Shown here: positions 8,532-18,520 of the stretch, piece by piece | How the letters are laid out: every line of letters starts with the position of its first letter | Numbering within the stretch: position 1 is the first letter of the stretch | Notes under the pieces: generated by a model | Databases searched by the model: none | Told to the model about the DNA's origin: nothing | Seen by the model: only the letters and a program-made list of their open reading frames with translations | Program-made: the position numbers and the translations under genes | Assembly (NCBI RefSeq): GCF_049276915.1 | Contig: NZ_JBASXK010000158.1 | Span: 38,621 to 102,620, forward strand | DNA length: 64,000 nucleotides | Direction: 5' to 3' | From: Aestuariivita sp049276915 | GTDB taxonomy: Bacteria > Pseudomonadota > Alphaproteobacteria > Rhodobacterales > Rhodobacteraceae

Positions 8532-8993
8532 TTAGGCATCAGCCTCTCCGGAGCGCACATCCGCCGCGTCCAATTCGTTCAAAAGGTCCAGCAATGCCTC
8601 ATATCGATCATGCCCCATTTCGGATTTGATCCGTTCCATGATCTCGACACTGGTGGCCAGATTTTCCTCGATCAGCGTCACGCCTGCCTCGGTAATCGCA
8701 ATGACCTGCTTGCGTCGGTCTACACGATCCGGCGCGCGGGTGATCAAACCCTTCTCGGTCAGTTTCTGAAGAATCCGCGTCAGGCTGGGCAGCAGCAGGC
8801 AGGCGCGATCGGCAATGCGCGTCGGATCCAGTGAATCTTCCTCATGCAGAACCCGCAACACGCGCCATTGCTGCTCGGTGATGTCCACATCCGCAAGCAT
8901 AGCCCGGAACGGCCCCATCACCCTTTCCCGCGCGCGCAACAAAGCAATCGGCAATGAGCGGGCGGTTGTAGGCATGAAAGGCGGTTTCGACAT
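8532..8993 (-). CDS. hpaR: MarR-family regulator of homoprotocatechuate degradation
   Basis: About 153 residues with the MarR winged-helix layout. The recognition region is around SLDPTRIADRACLLLPSLTRILQKL, and the wing is GLITRAPDRVDRRKQVIAITEAG. It is divergent from hpaF and belongs to the HpaR branch (RSLPIALLRARERVMGPFR at the N terminus). HpaR proteins repress the hpa operon and release DNA on binding the aromatic acid. The ATG at 8993 is preferred; an alternative at 9029 would place a clear inverted repeat (9010-9028) inside the coding region. Confidence 0.88.
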   Translation of the reverse strand: MSKPPFMPTTARSLPIALLRARERVMGPFRAMLADVDITEQQWRVLRVLHEEDSLDPTRIADRACLLLPSLTRILQKLTEKGLITRAPDRVDRRKQVIAITEAGVTLIEENLATSVEIMERIKSEMGHDRYEALLDLLNELDAADVRSGEADA

Positions 8994-9009
8994 AGGCACG
9001 ATGTTGCCG

Positions 9010-9028
9010 TGCTTATCGATGTTAAGCA
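9010..9028. promoter_or_regulatory. Candidate HpaR operator (inverted repeat)
   Basis: TGCTTA, seven bases, then TAAGCA form a 19-base inverted repeat 16 bases upstream of the hpaR start and about 70 bases upstream of hpaF. A possible -35 box TTGACC lies at 9044-9049, with TACACA near 9067 as a weak -10 for the hpa operon. Size and symmetry fit a MarR dimer site, and the position suits control of both directions. Confidence 0.5.
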
Positions 9029-9097
9029 ATGGCGGAATGACGCTTGACCGAATCTGTCAATTTTACTACACATGTTAAATATTAAGGGAGGCGTATC

Positions 9098-9488
9098 GTG
9101 CCACATATCGCGGTGGACTACTCAGCAAACATGGAAACGCGCACGGATATCGCAAAGCTTTGCGATCATCTGCGCCAGGCCGCCATTGCCACTGGCGTGT
9201 TTCCAATGCCGGGTATCCGGGTGCGGGCCTTTTGTGCCGACCATGTCTCGATCGCGGATGGGGATGACCAGCACGGCTATGTCGATATCTCGGTACGTCT
9301 GCGCGAAGGTCGCGACATCGATACCCGCAAAGCGGCCGCCCAGGCCATCTTCGACAGCGCCCAAAGCTTTCTGGCACCGGTGATGGCGCAGCACTCCATC
9401 GCGCTGTCCCTTGAAATGCGCAACATAGATGCGGAACTGTCCCCCAAGGCAGGCACAATTCGCCAATACACCAAGACGGAGGGCCAAG

Positions 9489-9496
<8 letters not shown>
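9098..9496 (+). CDS. hpaF: 5-carboxymethyl-2-hydroxymuconate isomerase
   Basis: A 132-residue tautomerase-superfamily enzyme. The GTG start at 9098 is preceded by AAGGGAGG, and the protein begins MPHIAVDYSANME, so Pro becomes the N-terminal catalytic base after Met removal. It converts 5-carboxymethyl-2-hydroxymuconate to its keto isomer in homoprotocatechuate meta cleavage. Length and the C-terminal SLEMRNID segment match HpaF/HpcD. Its stop overlaps the hpaE start (ATGTCTGA), and it is the first gene of the operon. Confidence 0.9.
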
Positions 9497-11000
<1,504 letters not shown>

Positions 11001-11053
11001 TCTTCATCTTGCCCGAAATATCCCGGGGAGCGCGAGGGGCTGGCCCCTCGCAT
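11001..11053 (+). repeat. REP-like element copy A
   Basis: Immediately after the hpaE stop comes ATATCCCGGGGAGC, then an 8-base stem at 11032-11039/11044-11051 with a CTGG loop. Its order of parts and loop match the copy at 23525-23577. It could fold in the hpaE-hpaD mRNA and act as a processing or stability hairpin; there is no T-run. Confidence 0.55.
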
Positions 11054-11082
11054 TCAAACTCTAACTGACAGGAGCACCGCTC

Positions 11083-12063
11083 ATGCCCGTCCCCGCTGCC
11101 AACCTTTATCCGCCCTTCAATATCCTGCGCCTCTCCCATGTCGAGTACGGGGTCACCGATCTGGACGCATCAAAGGTCTTCTACGCTGATGTTCTCGGCC
11201 TTCAGGTCACCCATGAAGATGACACCCGCGTAACCTTCCGCGCCATGGAAGAACGTGGGCATCACTGCATCAACATCGTGAAATCCGACACTGCGGACGT
11301 GCGCGCTCTGGCGTTCAAGCTCTTTGATGAGCCTGATCTCGACAAGGCCGAAGCCTTCTTCAAATCCCGCGGCTTGCCCACCGAATGGGTCGTGCGCCCC
11401 TATATGGACCGCGTCCTGCGCACGCAGGATCCATGGGGTATTCCGCTGGAGTTCTATGTCAGGATGGACCGCCTCCCGACAATTCATCAGCAATACAAGC
11501 TCTACAAAGGCGTCAAACCGCTGCGCATTGATCATTTCAACATGTTCAGCGCAGATGTGGATGCCTCGGTGGCCTTCTATAACGACATCGGCTTTCGCGT
11601 CACCGAATACACCGAAGATGACGAAAGCAGCAAAGTCTGGGCTGCGTGGATGCACCGCAAGGGCGGTGTACATGACGTCGCCTTCACCAACGGGCTGGGC
11701 CCACGCCTGCACCACACGGCCTTCTGGGTTCCCACGCCGCTGAACATCATCGATCTTCTCGATCTGATGTCGACCACGGGCTATGTCGCCAATATCGAAC
11801 GTGGTCCGGGACGGCACGGGATCTCGAACGCATTCTTCCTTTATGTGCGCGACCCCGATGGTCACCGGATCGAGATCTACTGCTCGGATTACCAGACCTG
11901 TGATCCTGAACTTGAACCCATCCGCTGGAGCCTGACAGACCCGCAACGCCAGACACTCTGGGGCGCGCCGGCACCACGCAGCTGGTTCGAGGAAGGATCG
12001 GTTTTCACAGGGGTCGAACCGAAGGAAAGTGCGCTCAAGGCGCAACCGATCATCGCCCCCTGA
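11083..12063 (+). CDS. hpaD: 3,4-dihydroxyphenylacetate (homoprotocatechuate) 2,3-dioxygenase
   Basis: A 326-residue type I extradiol dioxygenase of the vicinal-oxygen-chelate fold, with two tandem modules (about residues 15-130 and 150-285). Likely metal ligands are His in LRIDHFNMF, His in RLHHTAFWV and Glu in GHRIEIYCSDY. It cleaves homoprotocatechuate next to the diol with Fe(II) or Mn(II). Size and sequence follow the Brevibacterium/Arthrobacter HPCD type rather than the class III enzyme of E. coli. The ATG at 11083 is preceded by CAGGAG. Confidence 0.9.
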   Translation: MPVPAANLYPPFNILRLSHVEYGVTDLDASKVFYADVLGLQVTHEDDTRVTFRAMEERGHHCINIVKSDTADVRALAFKLFDEPDLDKAEAFFKSRGLPTEWVVRPYMDRVLRTQDPWGIPLEFYVRMDRLPTIHQQYKLYKGVKPLRIDHFNMFSADVDASVAFYNDIGFRVTEYTEDDESSKVWAAWMHRKGGVHDVAFTNGLGPRLHHTAFWVPTPLNIIDLLDLMSTTGYVANIERGPGRHGISNAFFLYVRDPDGHRIEIYCSDYQTCDPELEPIRWSLTDPQRQTLWGAPAPRSWFEEGSVFTGVEPKESALKAQPIIAP

Positions 12064-12147
12064 CCCCGATATGCCGCAACAGCCGCTTTGCCGATGACGC
12101 AGAGCGGGACGGGCCGAACGGGTGCAACAGCAACGGCAAGGACAGAC

Positions 12148-13545
12148 ATGAACTGGGATGATTTCGAAGACTGGAGCCACAAGGCCGCATCGTGGGGTGC
12201 CACCTATCACAAGACATTGCGCGACCGCCCGGTTCGCGCGCAGGTCGCACCCGGCGACACCCTGGCTCAACTGCCCGCGTCACCACCGGAAGCCGGGCAA
12301 CCGCTTGAGAACACCTGGGACGACTTCCAGTCCATTGTCATGCCCGGGATCACCCACTGGCAGCACCCGCGTTTCTTTGCCTATTTCAACTCCAACGCGG
12401 CACCGGCAAGTGTTCTGGCCGAGTTCCTGACTTCGATCGTGGCACCACAGTGCATGCTCTGGCAGACCTCGCCCTCTGCCACAGAGATGGAAACCCGAAT
12501 GATGGATTGGCTGATCCAGGCAATTGGTCTGCCGGATCAGTATAAGGGCGTCATTCAGGACAGTGCGTCATCCGCCACGCTTGCCGCGGTTTTGACCATG
12601 CGGGAATGGGCGCTGAACTGGGCAGGAAACAAAGAGGGCCTGCCCGGGCAAAAGACGCTGCGGATCTATTGTTCGGATCAGGTGCATTCCTCGATCGACC
12701 GCGCCATCTGGGTCGCGGGCATCGGACAGGATAACCTGGTCAAGATCCCCACCAAAGGCGCGATGCGCGCGATGGACACAGCCGCGCTCCAGGCCGCCAT
12801 CACCGCGGACCGGGCCGCAGGTTATCTGCCTGCAGGCATTATCGCTGCCACCGGGGCCACGGGCATGGGGGCCTGCGATGACATGAACGCCGTCGCCGAT
12901 GTGGCAAAGCGTGAAGACCTCTATACCCATCTGGATGCAGCATGGGCCGGCACCGCGATGATCTGCCCCGAGTTCCGTCATCTCTGGGCGGGGGCCGAGC
13001 GGTTCGACAGCATCGTGTTCAACCCACATAAATGGCTCGGCGCGCAATTCGACTGCGCGGCTCATTTCCTGCGCGATCCTGACCTGTTGCGCCAAACCCT
13101 TGCGATCCGCCCTGAGTATCTCAAGACCCATGGCGAGGTCGAAGTGACGGATTACTCGGAATGGTCCATTCCGCTGGGGCGCCGCTTTCGCGCATTGAAA
13201 CTCTGGTTCCTGATCCGCACCTATGGTCTGGACGGTCTGCGCGGGCGCATCCGCAACCATGTCGCCTGGAGCCAGAACCTGTGCGAGCGCCTGCGCGCCG
13301 AACCGGATTTCGAGATTGTCACCGATCCGATCCTGTCGCTCTGGACGTTCCGGGTGAAGGGCGCGGATCACGATGCCACCCAGGCTCTGGTTGATGCAAT
13401 CAATGACGATGGGCGCATCTACATTACGCAGACGCTGGTGGACGGGAACAAGGTTATTCGCTTTCAGGCCGGTCAATTCGACTGCACCGAAGATGATTTC
13501 CACACTGCCTTTGACACCATCACCGAAATTGCGAGACGCCCATGA
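12148..13545 (+). CDS. Group II aromatic-L-amino-acid decarboxylase (PLP), probably DOPA or tyrosine-type
   Basis: A 465-residue PLP enzyme of the group II decarboxylase family. Lys295 in NPHKWLGAQFD is the Schiff-base lysine, and HLDAAWAG carries the PLP-binding Asp. Two residues that separate decarboxylases from aldehyde-forming relatives point to decarboxylation: His180 in SDQVHSSIDRA and Tyr324 in PEYLKTH. Decarboxylation of DOPA would give dopamine, which oxidises to homoprotocatechuate, the substrate of the surrounding operon. The ATG at 12148 follows AAGGA, and its stop overlaps the next start (ATGA). Substrate choice among DOPA, tyrosine, phenylalanine and tryptophan is open. Confidence 0.85.
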   Translation: MNWDDFEDWSHKAASWGATYHKTLRDRPVRAQVAPGDTLAQLPASPPEAGQPLENTWDDFQSIVMPGITHWQHPRFFAYFNSNAAPASVLAEFLTSIVAPQCMLWQTSPSATEMETRMMDWLIQAIGLPDQYKGVIQDSASSATLAAVLTMREWALNWAGNKEGLPGQKTLRIYCSDQVHSSIDRAIWVAGIGQDNLVKIPTKGAMRAMDTAALQAAITADRAAGYLPAGIIAATGATGMGACDDMNAVADVAKREDLYTHLDAAWAGTAMICPEFRHLWAGAERFDSIVFNPHKWLGAQFDCAAHFLRDPDLLRQTLAIRPEYLKTHGEVEVTDYSEWSIPLGRRFRALKLWFLIRTYGLDGLRGRIRNHVAWSQNLCERLRAEPDFEIVTDPILSLWTFRVKGADHDATQALVDAINDDGRIYITQTLVDGNKVIRFQAGQFDCTEDDFHTAFDTITEIARRP

Positions 13546-14399
13546 AATTCGCCACCGTCCAGGCCGGGGATGAGACACTTTACGGCATCGTCACCGAGGA
13601 AGGCTTCACCGCGCTCTCACCTCATTTCCCGCAGTGGAGTACCCTGCGCGATGTGATTGCCGCCGATGGCCTTCACATTCTGGCACAGGCCGCAAACGCG
13701 CATCCCGTGACCCATTCAACCGAGAGTTTCACCTATCAGATCCCGGTGCCCAACCCAGAAAAGATCATCTGCGTTGGCGTGAACTTTCCGGACCGCAATG
13801 CTGAGTACAAGGACGGGGTCGAGGCACCGCCGAACCCGTCGCTCTTCATCCGATTTCCGCGCAGTTTCACCGGCCATGACCAGCCCTTGATCCGCCCACC
13901 AGAGACACCGCAACTGGATTATGAAGGCGAGATCGTCATCGTCATCGGCAAAGCGGGCCGTCGCATCCCGGCCGACACGGCCTATGATCACATAGCCGCC
14001 ATTTCCCTGAGCAACGAAGGCACATTGCGCGACTGGGTACGCCACGCAAAGTTCAACGTCACGCAAGGCAAGAACTGGGACCAGTCCGGTGCCATCGGAC
14101 CATGGCTGGTGCCGTTCACCGCTGCGGCGCAACTGGATGATATCCGCCTCACCACAAGGGTGAACGGCGAACTGCGGCAGGAGGATCGCACCGCGCGGAT
14201 GATCTTTTCGATCCGCCAGCAGATTGCCTATATCTCGACCTTCACCACGCTTGTTCCGGGCGATATCATCATCACAGGCACCCCTACCGGAGCGGGCGCA
14301 CGGTTTGACCCGCCGCGGTTCCTGAAACCCGGTGACGTGGTCGAGGTAGAAGCGGAAGGCATCGGCATTCTACGCAACACGGTTCGGGACGAAACATGA
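13542..14399 (+). CDS. hpaG: Fumarylacetoacetate hydrolase-family protein, HpaG-type decarboxylase/isomerase
   Basis: A 285-residue single FAH-domain protein. It has PEKIICVGVNF, the metal-binding DYEGEIVIVIGK and the C-terminal ITGTPTGAG motifs. In this operon it should decarboxylate 5-oxopent-3-ene-1,2,5-tricarboxylate and isomerise the product, the HpaG step. The E. coli enzyme is a tandem fusion of two FAH domains of about 430 residues; here only one domain gene is present. It overlaps both neighbours by ATGA, so translation is coupled. A fumarylpyruvate-like or acylpyruvate activity cannot be excluded from sequence. Confidence 0.82.
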   Translation: MKFATVQAGDETLYGIVTEEGFTALSPHFPQWSTLRDVIAADGLHILAQAANAHPVTHSTESFTYQIPVPNPEKIICVGVNFPDRNAEYKDGVEAPPNPSLFIRFPRSFTGHDQPLIRPPETPQLDYEGEIVIVIGKAGRRIPADTAYDHIAAISLSNEGTLRDWVRHAKFNVTQGKNWDQSGAIGPWLVPFTAAAQLDDIRLTTRVNGELRQEDRTARMIFSIRQQIAYISTFTTLVPGDIIITGTPTGAGARFDPPRFLKPGDVVEVEAEGIGILRNTVRDET

Positions 14400-15190
14400 C
14401 ACCGGACGACATCACCCGCGCCGCCGAGGATCTGTTCGCCGCCGATCATCTGGGTCAACAAATGGAGTTGCTGTCGCGCCGTCATCCCGAGATGACCATG
14501 GACGATGCCTATGCCGTGCAATCCGCGCTGATCGCGCGCAAAAAGGCGGCAGGGCGACGCAAGATCGGATGGAAAATCGGCCTGACCAGCCGGGCCATGC
14601 AGGATGCGCTCAAGATCGACACGCCCGACAGCGGCGTGCTGCTGGATGACATGGCCTTTGCGACCGGTTCTGTCGTTCCGCAAGGCCGGTTCATCCAACC
14701 CCGGATCGAGGCCGAGATTGCCTTTGTCATGAAAGCCCCCTTGTCGGATGCCGCAAGCCGCGAGGATATCATCGCTGCGACCGATTATGTGTGCCCGAGC
14801 CTGGAAATCCTTGACACACGGATCCTTCGCGCGGACCCCGAAACGGGTCAAACGCGCACCATCGTCGATACGATTTCCGACAACGCGGCAAATGCCGGCG
14901 TGGTGCTGGGCACCCAGCGCCATGCGCCGGATACTGACCTGCGCTGGGTCGGTGCGATCGTCAGCCGCAATGGCACGGTCGAGGAAACCGGACTGGGTGC
15001 GGGCGTGCTGAACGACCCTGTCACGTCAGTGCTTTGGCTTGCCCAGAGGATGGCACAATATGGCGCGCAGATCGAAGCCGGGGATATCGTTCTCTCCGGC
15101 TCGTTCATCCGCCCTGTTGAGTGCCCACCCAGCTCCGATATCAAGGCGGATTTTGGCCCCTTTGGCCATGTCACCATATCTTTTGAATAA
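14396..15190 (+). CDS. hpaH: 2-oxo-hept-4-ene-1,7-dioate hydratase
   Basis: A 264-residue member of the hydratase/decarboxylase branch of the FAH superfamily. Motifs are KIGWKIGLTSRAMQ, PRIEAEIAFVM and IVLSGSFIRPV. It adds water to 2-oxohept-4-ene-1,7-dioate, giving the substrate of HpaI. The same fold is used by 2-oxopent-4-enoate hydratases, so the specific name rests on the operon. The ATG overlaps the hpaG stop (ATGA). Confidence 0.9.
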   Translation: MTPDDITRAAEDLFAADHLGQQMELLSRRHPEMTMDDAYAVQSALIARKKAAGRRKIGWKIGLTSRAMQDALKIDTPDSGVLLDDMAFATGSVVPQGRFIQPRIEAEIAFVMKAPLSDAASREDIIAATDYVCPSLEILDTRILRADPETGQTRTIVDTISDNAANAGVVLGTQRHAPDTDLRWVGAIVSRNGTVEETGLGAGVLNDPVTSVLWLAQRMAQYGAQIEAGDIVLSGSFIRPVECPPSSDIKADFGPFGHVTISFE

Positions 15191-15203
15191 AGGAACCCCG
15201 CTG

Positions 15204-15971
15204 ATGCCTGTACCTGTCAACACGTTCAAGGCCCGCCTCAAGGCAGGCAAGCGTCTCATCGGTTGCTGGATGGGCCTGGCCGATATCAACGCCGCCGAAA
15301 TCCTTGGAACGGCCGGATTTGACTGGATCGTGCTGGATGGAGAGCACGCGCCCAACGACATCCGCTCGATGCGCGACCAGCTGATCGCGTTGGAAACCTC
15401 GGACAGCCATCCGGTGGTGCGCGTGCCGATTGGCGAAACCTGGATGATCAAGCAGGTGCTGGATATCGGAGCACAGACGATCCTGGTGCCCATCGTGGAA
15501 AGCAGGGAACAGGCCGAAGAGCTGGTACGCGCCTGCCGGTATCCTCCCGACGGTGTGCGCGGTGTCGGGGCTGCCCTGGCGCGCGCCTCGCGATTTTCTG
15601 CAATCCCCGACTATGTCACCACGGCAAATGACCAGATCTGCCTTCTGGTTCAGGTCGAAACCCGCGCAGGCATCGCCGCGCTGGATGAGATCCTGACCGT
15701 TGACGGGGTCGATGGCGTCTTTATCGGGCCCGCTGATCTGTCGGCAGACATGGGATATGGTGGAAACCCGGGTGCTCCGCAGGTTCAGGAGGTTATCCTT
15801 GGCGCGCTGCAGCGCATTGCAGACGGGGGCAAGGCACCGGGCATTCTGTCGACGAATGACACGGTAACGGAAATCTACCGCGATGCCGGAGCACAGTTCC
15901 TGGCGGTGGGTATCGACGTTCTGATGTTGGCGCAGACGGCCCGAGCGGCAGCCGCGAAATGGAAAGCCTGA
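15204..15971 (+). CDS. hpaI: 4-hydroxy-2-oxoheptanedioate aldolase
   Basis: A 255-residue class II (metal) aldolase of the HpcH/HpaI family. It shows the family pattern: GCWMGLADINAAEI, catalytic His in LDGEHAPND, metal-binding Glu in LVQVETRAGI and Asp in FIGPADLSADMG. It splits 4-hydroxy-2-oxoheptanedioate into pyruvate and succinate semialdehyde, the last step of the pathway. The ATG at 15204 is preceded by AAAGGAA; a longer frame from 15039 runs through hpaH and is not used. It ends the hpa operon; the next gene is convergent. Confidence 0.92.
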   Translation: MPVPVNTFKARLKAGKRLIGCWMGLADINAAEILGTAGFDWIVLDGEHAPNDIRSMRDQLIALETSDSHPVVRVPIGETWMIKQVLDIGAQTILVPIVESREQAEELVRACRYPPDGVRGVGAALARASRFSAIPDYVTTANDQICLLVQVETRAGIAALDEILTVDGVDGVFIGPADLSADMGYGGNPGAPQVQEVILGALQRIADGGKAPGILSTNDTVTEIYRDAGAQFLAVGIDVLMLAQTARAAAAKWKA

Positions 15972-16029
15972 CGCCCTCAAGGCCCCATTTGCGTGCAAGC
16001 CCCCAATCCTGTGAGGGAATTCACATCGC

Positions 16030-17169
16030 TCACAGGTGCGCTTTCATCCGCGATGCGGCAAGCGTGTAGCCACCCGCCGCCCCGTCGATGAAATGCACGT
16101 GATCATCGCGCATGAAAGACGGAACGATGCAGGTCATCATCGCCTCGTCCTGTTCTGACATCCCAAAACGCACGGACCCCTCTGCCTGCGCGCGCTCCAG
16201 CGTCGCCAACAGCGCATCGCGGGTGGCCGGATCGCAATCAAGCGTCATCTTCAAGCCATCCTCGAATTTGCGGAAATCGGCATTCTCGCCCACAACCCGG
16301 GCATAGCGGCGGGCATCAAAGCCACCCAGTTTGATTCCTGTTCGGATCAGGAACCAGGCCACAAAGCTTTCAAACCAGACCTTGCGCCGTGCTTTGGCCA
16401 GGCTTTGCGATCCACGCTGGGAATGCGCTTCCAGAGTGGCCCCTGCCGGCGGCCAGTCCGAACCCGGACCCTGCGCAGGTGCGGGATGTCCTTGCCGTTC
16501 CAGTGGGCGGGCGATGGCGATCACCTCGGCGGCCACCTTGGAAAAGCGGGCAGGATCCTGGGTCGGCATGATAACCAGAGACAGGATCAATCCATGACGC
16601 GCCTTCATGTGAGACCACCGGCAGGACAGGCCTGTCAGATCAGGCACAGCGCCCTCTGCGGACGGCGGCAGGCTATAGACACCGCTTTTCATCTGCTGTT
16701 CGGCCCAAGACAGGCCTCCTCCGGTAAACATCGCATAATGTGCCTCGGGCGCGGCCTCGAACTTGGCGACGCGCACCGTGTGGCCCGCTTTGGCACAATC
16801 GGCTGCAGGCACCAGTGCCGCACGCAGGGTGATTCCGAATTCGGCCATGGCCCAGGTTTGCGTAGCCGCAAGCGCCTCTTCTACGACGGCGCGGGTTTCG
16901 GGCCAGATTGCAAACGCGGCGCCGTCTCCGCCAAAGATGAAAGGAAAGGCGAGCCCCTTCAGCGCGTTCATCACCGCCGAGATCACGGCCGCCCCGACCA
17001 TGTTCACCGTCTTGTATCGTCCGGCCGCAACCAGACCGGTGGAATCGACGATATCGGACACGCCGATCAGCCAGCCTTTCGGCACATCGACAAAACGCGC
17101 TGGATCAGCCATCTCGTCGAACCGCGTACAAGCGGTCAGGTCATCGTAAAACGCAGCGCTCTGAAACAT
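16030..17169 (-). CDS. DUF3095 protein, nucleotide-cyclase-like
   Basis: A 379-residue protein of the DUF3095 family. The N-terminal half contains GWLIGVSDIVDST, GRYKTVNMVGAAVISAVMN and FIFGGDGAAFAIWP, an arrangement recalling the class III cyclase/GGDEF core with two acidic sites. No transmembrane segment or receiver domain is visible. The family has no proven activity. The ATG at 17169 is chosen because the longer frame to 17265 would overlap the start of the divergent transporter gene. It is convergent with hpaI. Confidence 0.75.
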   Translation of the reverse strand: MFQSAAFYDDLTACTRFDEMADPARFVDVPKGWLIGVSDIVDSTGLVAAGRYKTVNMVGAAVISAVMNALKGLAFPFIFGGDGAAFAIWPETRAVVEEALAATQTWAMAEFGITLRAALVPAADCAKAGHTVRVAKFEAAPEAHYAMFTGGGLSWAEQQMKSGVYSLPPSAEGAVPDLTGLSCRWSHMKARHGLILSLVIMPTQDPARFSKVAAEVIAIARPLERQGHPAPAQGPGSDWPPAGATLEAHSQRGSQSLAKARRKVWFESFVAWFLIRTGIKLGGFDARRYARVVGENADFRKFEDGLKMTLDCDPATRDALLATLERAQAEGSVRFGMSEQDEAMMTCIVPSFMRDDHVHFIDGAAGGYTLAASRMKAHL

Positions 17170-17257
17170 GGCCCAGCATACGTCGAAATCGCAGGTCCCG
17201 CCACAGGTCTTGCCAGCGCCATCCCCTCGTGTCACGCAGATCTGAAGAGGGAGGCCA

Positions 17258-18436
17258 ATGCGCATGCAGGCTGGTTTGATCGTTCTATGTCTGGCCTATG
17301 TGCTGAGCCAGTTCTTTCGCGCCTTCCTGGCGGTTCTGGCAACGGTGCTGGAAACCGATATCGGAGCCAGTGCAGAAGACCTCGCCTTTGCGTCCGGCCT
17401 CTGGTTCCTGGTGTTTGCCACCATGCAATTGCCCGTCGGCTGGGCACTGGACACCATCGGCCCGCGTCGCACCGCTGCCAGTTTGATGGCAGTCGGGGCC
17501 GGGGGTGGTGCCGCGCTGTTTGCAATGGCAACCGCGCCCTGGCAGATCAGCGTGGCGATGGGGCTGATCGGGCTTGGCTGCTCGCCTGCACTGATGGCGT
17601 CGTATTTCATCTTTGCGCGGGAGTATCCGCCGGCGAAATTCGCCACACTGGCCGCCCTCATGCTGGGGGTCGGCTCGCTGGGCAACCTGGTGGCGTCATA
17701 TCCCACAGCCTGGGCAAGCGAAGTCATTGGTTGGCGCGCCACTCTCGGAGCACTCTCGCTGATGGGCTTTGCTGTCGCGGCTGGTATTTTCCTGAAAGTC
17801 CGAGACCCTGAACAATTGGTTTCAGACCACAAAGGTTCGGTTCTGGATATTCTGAAGCTCCCGGTTGTCTGGCCGATTTTGGCCCTGATGCTTGTGAACT
17901 ATGCCCCGTCAGGTGCGATTCGAGGGCTGTGGATCGGCCCTTATCTCAGCGATGTCTATGGTCTGAGCCCCACGCAGATCGGGCAGGCCACACTTGCCAT
18001 GGGTGTTGCGATGATCCTTGGCACATTGGCATTCGGGCCTCTGGATCGCATATTCGGAAGCCGCAAATGGGTGGTACTGGCTGGCAACCTGGCCTGCGCG
18101 CTGACGGTGCTGATCCTTGCCTTGTATGTTGAGGCTAGCGTTCTGGCCGTCGCGGCCCTGATGGCTCTGGCTGGTTTTACCGGAGCGACATATCCGGTGA
18201 TTATCGCCCATGCCCGCGCGTTTTTCCCCGCGCATCTGACGGGTCGTGGTGTGACGCTGATGAACCTTTTCGGGATGGGAGGCATCGGCATCATGCAATT
18301 CCTTTCAGGACGCCTGCATGGTGCCTATTCAGGCGAGAGCGCGGCTTTGCCCTATCAGGTGATCTTTGCGTTCTTTGGCATCAGTCTTTTGCTGGGTGTT
18401 CTGATTTACGCGTTTTCGCGCGACTCTGTTGACTGA
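17258..18436 (+). CDS. MFS transporter
   Basis: A 392-residue inner-membrane protein with about 12 hydrophobic segments, ending AFFGISLLLGVLIYAF. The loop between helices 2 and 3 carries PVGWALDTIGPRRT, the degenerate MFS signature (DxxGxRR). The substrate is unknown. The ATG at 17258 follows GGGAGG. It shares a divergent promoter region with the DUF3095 gene; asd follows on the same strand after about 85 bases. Confidence 0.88.
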   Translation: MRMQAGLIVLCLAYVLSQFFRAFLAVLATVLETDIGASAEDLAFASGLWFLVFATMQLPVGWALDTIGPRRTAASLMAVGAGGGAALFAMATAPWQISVAMGLIGLGCSPALMASYFIFAREYPPAKFATLAALMLGVGSLGNLVASYPTAWASEVIGWRATLGALSLMGFAVAAGIFLKVRDPEQLVSDHKGSVLDILKLPVVWPILALMLVNYAPSGAIRGLWIGPYLSDVYGLSPTQIGQATLAMGVAMILGTLAFGPLDRIFGSRKWVVLAGNLACALTVLILALYVEASVLAVAALMALAGFTGATYPVIIAHARAFFPAHLTGRGVTLMNLFGMGGIGIMQFLSGRLHGAYSGESAALPYQVIFAFFGISLLLGVLIYAFSRDSVD

Positions 18437-18520
18437 CAAGCCCCTTTCGCAATCCGCATACAGGGTATATCAGGCCCGCGCTGACCGGTGGATCACCTCC
18501 GCCACATTGGAGAAAACAAA

